Positions 6,627-9,479 of a DNA stretch of 9,479 nt are shown piece by piece. The number at the start of each line of letters is the position of its first letter. Positions within the stretch are counted from its first letter, which is position 1. The DNA comes from JACNLN01 sp964626495 (GTDB lineage Bacteria; Fidelibacterota; Marinisomatia; Marinisomatales; CAZVFT01), in the NCBI GenBank assembly GCA_964626495.1, contig CAZVFT010000092.1:1-9479 (forward strand), given 5' to 3'. A program made the translations under genes and the position numbers. The notes below the pieces were generated by a model, which worked only from the letters and a program-made list of their open reading frames with translations, did no database searches and was not told where the DNA came from.

Positions 6627-7700
6627 ATGGGAGAAGTGTTATTGATGAAAGGTAATGAGGCTCTGGCGGAGGCAGCTATTCGGGCTGGACTGGATGCTTA
6701 TTTTGGTTATCCTATTACACCACAATCGGAGATTCTGGAATACCTGGAAGTTCACATACCAAAAAGAGGGGGAGTTGTCCTTCAAGCCGAGAGCGAGATT
6801 GCTTCTATAAATATGGTTTACGGAGCAGCAGCCTCAGGGGCGAGAGCAATGAGTTCCACCAGTTCACCGGGTTTTAGTCTGATGCAGGAGGGGATTTCTT
6901 ATATTTGCGGCGCACAATTACCTTGCCTTCTTGTTAATGTGGTAAGGGGTGGTCCCGGTCTTGGAACTATTCAACCCAGCCAGGGGGATTATTTTCAGGC
7001 AACCAAAGGTGGTGGGCACGGTGATTATCATATCATTGCTCTGGCTCCGTCTACTGTTCAGGAAATGGCTGATTTTGTTTTTCTGGGATTTGATCTGGCA
7101 GATAAATACCGCAATCCAGCCATGATTTTAGCTGATGGTGCTCTTGGTCAGGGAATGGAAAAGGTTAAGTTTCCCGATTATGATCCGGAGAAACACAAAA
7201 TTCCAAAACCCTGGGCAACTACCGGTAAAACACCCGATCGTGAAAGAAATATTATTACTTCGCTGTTTTTGAAGCCCGAACGGATGGAAGAACAAAATTT
7301 GATTCTTCAGAAAAAATATCAGGAGATACAGGCAAAAGAGATACGGTATGAGGAATACCAAACTGACGATGCAGAGGTATTGTTTACCGCATTTGGTCTG
7401 GCAGCGAGAATTGCTCTGAAAGCCATCCAGCTGGCAAGGGAAAAAGGAATCAGAGCGGGACTGTTTCGACCCAAAACTGTTTGGCCTTATCCATATATGC
7501 GGCTGAGAGAATTGGCAGATCAGGTGAAGATAATCTTTGACGTGGAGCTGAATGCAGGTCAGATGATAGAAGATGTCCGCTTGGCGGTGGAGGGAAAAGT
7601 TCCTGTGTTTTTCCACGGACGTATGGGGGGCATGATTCCTACCCCCGAGGAAATACTCGAAAAAATGGAAGGAAAATTTGTAACCGCAAAAAAGGGTTAA
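6627..7700 (+). CDS. vorB: 2-oxoacid:ferredoxin oxidoreductase subunit alpha (VorB/KorA type)
   Basis: The protein has 357 residues opening 'MGEVLLMKGNEALAEAAIRAG' and 'YFGYPITPQSE' (residues 28-33 are YPITPQ). This is characteristic of the pyrimidine-binding/alpha subunit annotated as VorB or KorA. Residues about 1-190 are the pyrimidine-binding domain, with 'GPGLGTIQPSQGDY' typical of the family. The C-terminal about 110 residues form the transketolase-C-like domain ('RPKTVWPYP'). Together with the TPP subunit it converts a 2-oxoacid plus CoA to acyl-CoA, CO2 and reduced ferredoxin. VorB-type numbering suggests branched-chain 2-oxoacids, but 2-oxoglutarate is equally possible and sequence alone does not decide. 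GGGAGG (6615-6620) lies six nt before the ATG. The gene is separated from the next by 131 nt that hold a palindromic element. Confidence 0.9.
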   Translation: MGEVLLMKGNEALAEAAIRAGLDAYFGYPITPQSEILEYLEVHIPKRGGVVLQAESEIASINMVYGAAASGARAMSSTSSPGFSLMQEGISYICGAQLPCLLVNVVRGGPGLGTIQPSQGDYFQATKGGGHGDYHIIALAPSTVQEMADFVFLGFDLADKYRNPAMILADGALGQGMEKVKFPDYDPEKHKIPKPWATTGKTPDRERNIITSLFLKPERMEEQNLILQKKYQEIQAKEIRYEEYQTDDAEVLFTAFGLAARIALKAIQLAREKGIRAGLFRPKTVWPYPYMRLRELADQVKIIFDVELNAGQMIEDVRLAVEGKVPVFFHGRMGGMIPTPEEILEKMEGKFVTAKKG

Positions 7701-7701
7701 A

Positions 7702-7798
7702 TCCTGTAGAAATATGCTCCGCCCCGGTACAGTCCCTCCGAAGGAGTGTCTACGACACAAGCTCCTTGCAGGGCAGGCGGTACAAGCATTTCACAGGA
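7702..7798. repeat. 97-bp GC-rich imperfect palindrome inside the operon (MITE/REP-like candidate)
   Basis: Nested arms pair in order: TCCTGT 7702-7707 with ACAGGA 7793-7798; GAAAT 7709-7713 with ATTTC 7788-7792; GCT 7716-7718 with AGC 7785-7787; CCGCC 7719-7723 with GGCGG 7776-7780; CCCT 7734-7737 with AGGG 7770-7773; AAGGAG 7741-7746 with CTCCTT 7762-7767; TGTC 7747-7750 with GACA 7754-7757. That gives 33 pairs around a TAC loop, with bulges. The centre is much richer in G+C than its surroundings. It contains no T-run, so it is not an ordinary terminator. No target-site duplication is evident. I infer a non-autonomous insertion or a structured intergenic repeat. Confidence 0.7.
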
Positions 7799-7831
7799 CA
7801 GACTGCTAAAAATTTTCTTGGAGGAGAACAA

Positions 7832-8626
7832 ATGAGCGATGTTACAGCCAATCAGGAAGAACCAAAAGTGATGGACCTAGTGTATAAACGACCAGATATA
7901 CTCCTGGACGTTCGTATGCATTACTGTCCGGGATGTGGACATTCAACCACTCATAAAATTCTGATGGAGGTAATTCAGGAATTAGATATTCAGAGTGAGA
8001 CTATCGGTGTGGCACCAGTGGGTTGTTCTGTATTGGCTTATGAATATATGGATATTGATATGCATGAAGCTGCCCACGGAAGGGCGACTGCGGTTGCTAC
8101 TGGTATAAAACGTGTTCTCCCGGATAAATATGTATTTACCTATCAAGGAGATGGTGATCTGGCTGCTATCGGTACTGCTGAGACAATTCATTCCGCAAAC
8201 CGGGGGGAAAATTTTCTGATTATATTTATTAACAATGGGATTTATGGAATGACCGGCGGTCAGATGGCGCCAACAACTCCCATTGGTGAAAAAACAGCAA
8301 CATGCCCTTATGGTCGGGATGAGGAAACTATGGGTCCTCCTGTGGATATCACCAACTTAGTTGCTCAGCTACCGGGATCATTTTACGTTACCCGCCAGAC
8401 CGTACACAACGCTAAAGCAGTCCGAAAGACGAAGAAAGCTATTACAAATGCTTTAAAATATCAAAAGTTGAACAGGGGGCTTTGTTTAATTGAGATTGTA
8501 TCTAACTGTCCCGCTGGTTGGAAATTAACACCTTATGAATCGAATCAGTGGATGATTGAAGTGATGTGGGAAATCTATCCACCGGGGGACTTGAAGGTAC
8601 CGAAAAAAGAGGATTTACAATCGTGA
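7832..8626 (+). CDS. korB: 2-oxoacid:ferredoxin oxidoreductase subunit beta, TPP-binding (KorB/VorA type)
   Basis: The protein has 264 residues. Conserved features are 'YCPGCGH' (31-37), in which the Cys pair belongs to the family signature, and 'GVAPVGCS' a little further on. The TPP/Mg-binding segment runs from G106-D-G-D to N134-N-G-I-Y-G-M-T-G-G-Q. This subunit holds the thiamine pyrophosphate where the 2-oxoacid is decarboxylated. I chose ATG 7832 because GGAGGAG at 7820-7826 stands five nt before it; the frame is open 22 codons further up, but those codons run through the palindromic element and read as non-coding. The stop overlaps the GTG of the gamma subunit by 3 nt, indicating translational coupling. 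Confidence 0.92.
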   Translation: MSDVTANQEEPKVMDLVYKRPDILLDVRMHYCPGCGHSTTHKILMEVIQELDIQSETIGVAPVGCSVLAYEYMDIDMHEAAHGRATAVATGIKRVLPDKYVFTYQGDGDLAAIGTAETIHSANRGENFLIIFINNGIYGMTGGQMAPTTPIGEKTATCPYGRDEETMGPPVDITNLVAQLPGSFYVTRQTVHNAKAVRKTKKAITNALKYQKLNRGLCLIEIVSNCPAGWKLTPYESNQWMIEVMWEIYPPGDLKVPKKEDLQS

Positions 8627-9174
8627 GCGAAGAGATTATCATTGCTGGTTTTGGTGGGCAGGGAGTGCTTTCTATGGGTATGATCATTGCCTATGGTGGA
8701 ATGATTGAGGGGAAAGAGGTCTCCTGGATGCCCAGTTACGGCCCTGAAATGCGAGGAGGAACAGCCAATTGCATCGTAATCACTGGAGACGAGCCTGTCA
8801 GCTCACCTATCGTCTCTATGTTTGACACGGTAGTAGTATTTAATCAACCTTCACTGGATAAGTTTGAACCAAAAGTGAAACCCGGTGGACTCCTGATGTA
8901 TGAGGAGGAAAGTATTATTAAACCACCCTCCCGCACAGATATCACTGCCTTACCTATACCTGCTTCCAGAACAGCGGTGGAATTAAAAAATCAGAAAGTG
9001 ATTAATTTGGTTATGCTGGGTGCATTCCTGGCGATTAAAAAAGTGATAAAACCTGCAACTGCTGCTAAGGCACTGTATAAGGTTCTTCCCGAAAGGCATC
9101 ACCACCTGATTCCCTTGAATGAAAAAGCTATGCAGAAGGGAATTGACTTAGCGAATGATCTCAACAAATCGTAA
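8623..9174 (+). CDS. korC: 2-oxoacid:ferredoxin oxidoreductase subunit gamma (KorC/VorG type)
   Basis: The protein has 183 residues starting MSEEIIIAGFGGQGV (G9-F-G-G-Q-G-V15), followed by 'PSYGPEMRGGTANC' (37-50). Both are signatures of the gamma domain of pyruvate/2-oxoacid ferredoxin oxidoreductases, which completes the alpha-beta-gamma-delta complex. GTG 8623 is chosen because the conserved N-terminus begins there; it overlaps the preceding stop and has GAGG at 8609-8612, ten nt upstream. An in-frame ATG at 8566 would add 19 unconserved residues and overlap the beta gene deeply. The length is normal for the subunit. It is the last gene of the operon; I see no canonical intrinsic terminator in the 58 nt before the convergent gene. 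Confidence 0.92.
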   Translation: MSEEIIIAGFGGQGVLSMGMIIAYGGMIEGKEVSWMPSYGPEMRGGTANCIVITGDEPVSSPIVSMFDTVVVFNQPSLDKFEPKVKPGGLLMYEEESIIKPPSRTDITALPIPASRTAVELKNQKVINLVMLGAFLAIKKVIKPATAAKALYKVLPERHHHLIPLNEKAMQKGIDLANDLNKS

Positions 9175-9232
9175 TCCAGATTTTTTAAAGGAGTGTAGCT
9201 CCCCCGAAGCTCTAGACGATTCCAGGAAAATA

Positions 9233-9479
9233 TTACCTTCTAATTTTTCCAGACTTTTGTAGAAATATCATCAGTAACCAACCAATTCCACATCCCAGAA
9301 AATAGTAGGGAAAATCCCACCAGATGAAGGAAGTCCCCAGAAGAGTTGCACCGATGAAGTAGCTCCTTATGGATTCCAAGAACTGGGGATGCCACAACTG
9401 TATAAATTCTAATATACAGGTAATTAGGGTCTGCTGAAAAACGATAAAAGCAATAGATAACGGCTTGATATTATTATAC
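9233..9479 (-). CDS. Membrane protein, C-terminal part (DUF2809-like), runs off the window
   Basis: On the minus strand an open frame enters at the window edge (first full codon ending at 9478) and ends at TAA 9235-9233, giving 81 residues. It reads as hydrophobic segments 'SIAFIVFQQTLITCILEFIQ' and 'FIGATLLGTSFIWWDF', then 'YYFLGCGIGWLLMIFLQ', ending in a basic tail (KSGKIRR). The 'EFIQLWHPQFLESIR' motif followed by 'G..LLG..F.WWD' resembles the C-terminal half of DUF2809 integral membrane proteins ('EFsQLY..pWld.iR'), as I recall that family. The function is unknown. The start lies beyond the window. It converges on the oxidoreductase operon. Confidence 0.68.
   Translation of the reverse strand, partial: YNNIKPLSIAFIVFQQTLITCILEFIQLWHPQFLESIRSYFIGATLLGTSFIWWDFPYYFLGCGIGWLLMIFLQKSGKIRR

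Noticed and set aside
7128..7760. Long minus-strand open frame opposite the alpha subunit gene
   Set aside because: It lies almost wholly on the antisense strand of a clearly recognised gene, shows low-complexity, Cys/Phe-rich sequence and resembles no family; it is a shadow frame.
7766..7831. Upstream start for the TPP-binding subunit
   Set aside because: The 22 extra codons run through the palindromic element; the ATG at 7832 has a strong Shine-Dalgarno site and starts near the conserved region.

Overview
The window looks like a chromosomal piece of an AT-rich diderm bacterium of the FCB group (Bacteroidota/Ignavibacteria/Marinimicrobia/Cloacimonadota-like). The main evidence is two secreted proteins ending in a type IX secretion (T9SS) sorting domain of the 'YQNYPNPFNP' kind. 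The L28 protein and the four-subunit 2-oxoacid:ferredoxin oxidoreductase suggest a bacterium with anaerobic-type, ferredoxin-linked metabolism. No phylum can be fixed from this stretch alone. UGA is used as a normal stop in several genes, so the genetic code is standard.

Left part (1-4651): two exported proteins in tandem. The first gene looks like a 5'-truncated ORF starting near 283, but an ATG with a good ribosome binding site at 154 is in the same frame, interrupted only by one TGA at 256-258. That TGA sits at the first position of a thioredoxin-type CxxC motif (A-T-W-U-S-S-C-P). It is followed at the right distance by a 7-bp hairpin whose AGGUCU loop is the same as the apical loop of the E. 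coli fdhF SECIS element. I read this as an exported selenoprotein: signal peptide, thioredoxin-like domain with UxxC, Ig-like module, T9SS tail. The second gene encodes a signal peptide whose predicted cleavage exposes Cys24, the nucleophile of a class II glutamine amidotransferase-like Ntn-hydrolase domain. This is followed by a right-handed beta-helix with GGGIFC repeats and the same C-terminal module. The two genes share a 527-bp stretch with no mismatch, a sign of very recent duplication or gene conversion. Between them lie a terminator, the stub of a decayed beta-helix gene and a good sigma70-type promoter.

Middle part (4652-6332): a LOG-family nucleotide phosphoribohydrolase and rpmB (ribosomal protein L28), both on the minus strand. 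A near-perfect intrinsic terminator separates them.

Right part (6333-9174): a plus-strand operon for a four-subunit 2-oxoacid:ferredoxin oxidoreductase (Vor/Kor type): a small 2x[4Fe-4S] subunit, alpha, TPP-binding beta and gamma. It oxidatively decarboxylates a 2-oxoacid to an acyl-CoA while reducing ferredoxin. The genes are otherwise nearly touching, but a roughly 97-bp, GC-rich, full-length imperfect palindrome (7702-7798) is lodged between alpha and beta. It looks like a small mobile or palindromic element. The window ends with the C-terminal part of a minus-strand membrane protein resembling DUF2809. I see no tRNA, rRNA, CRISPR array or transposase.
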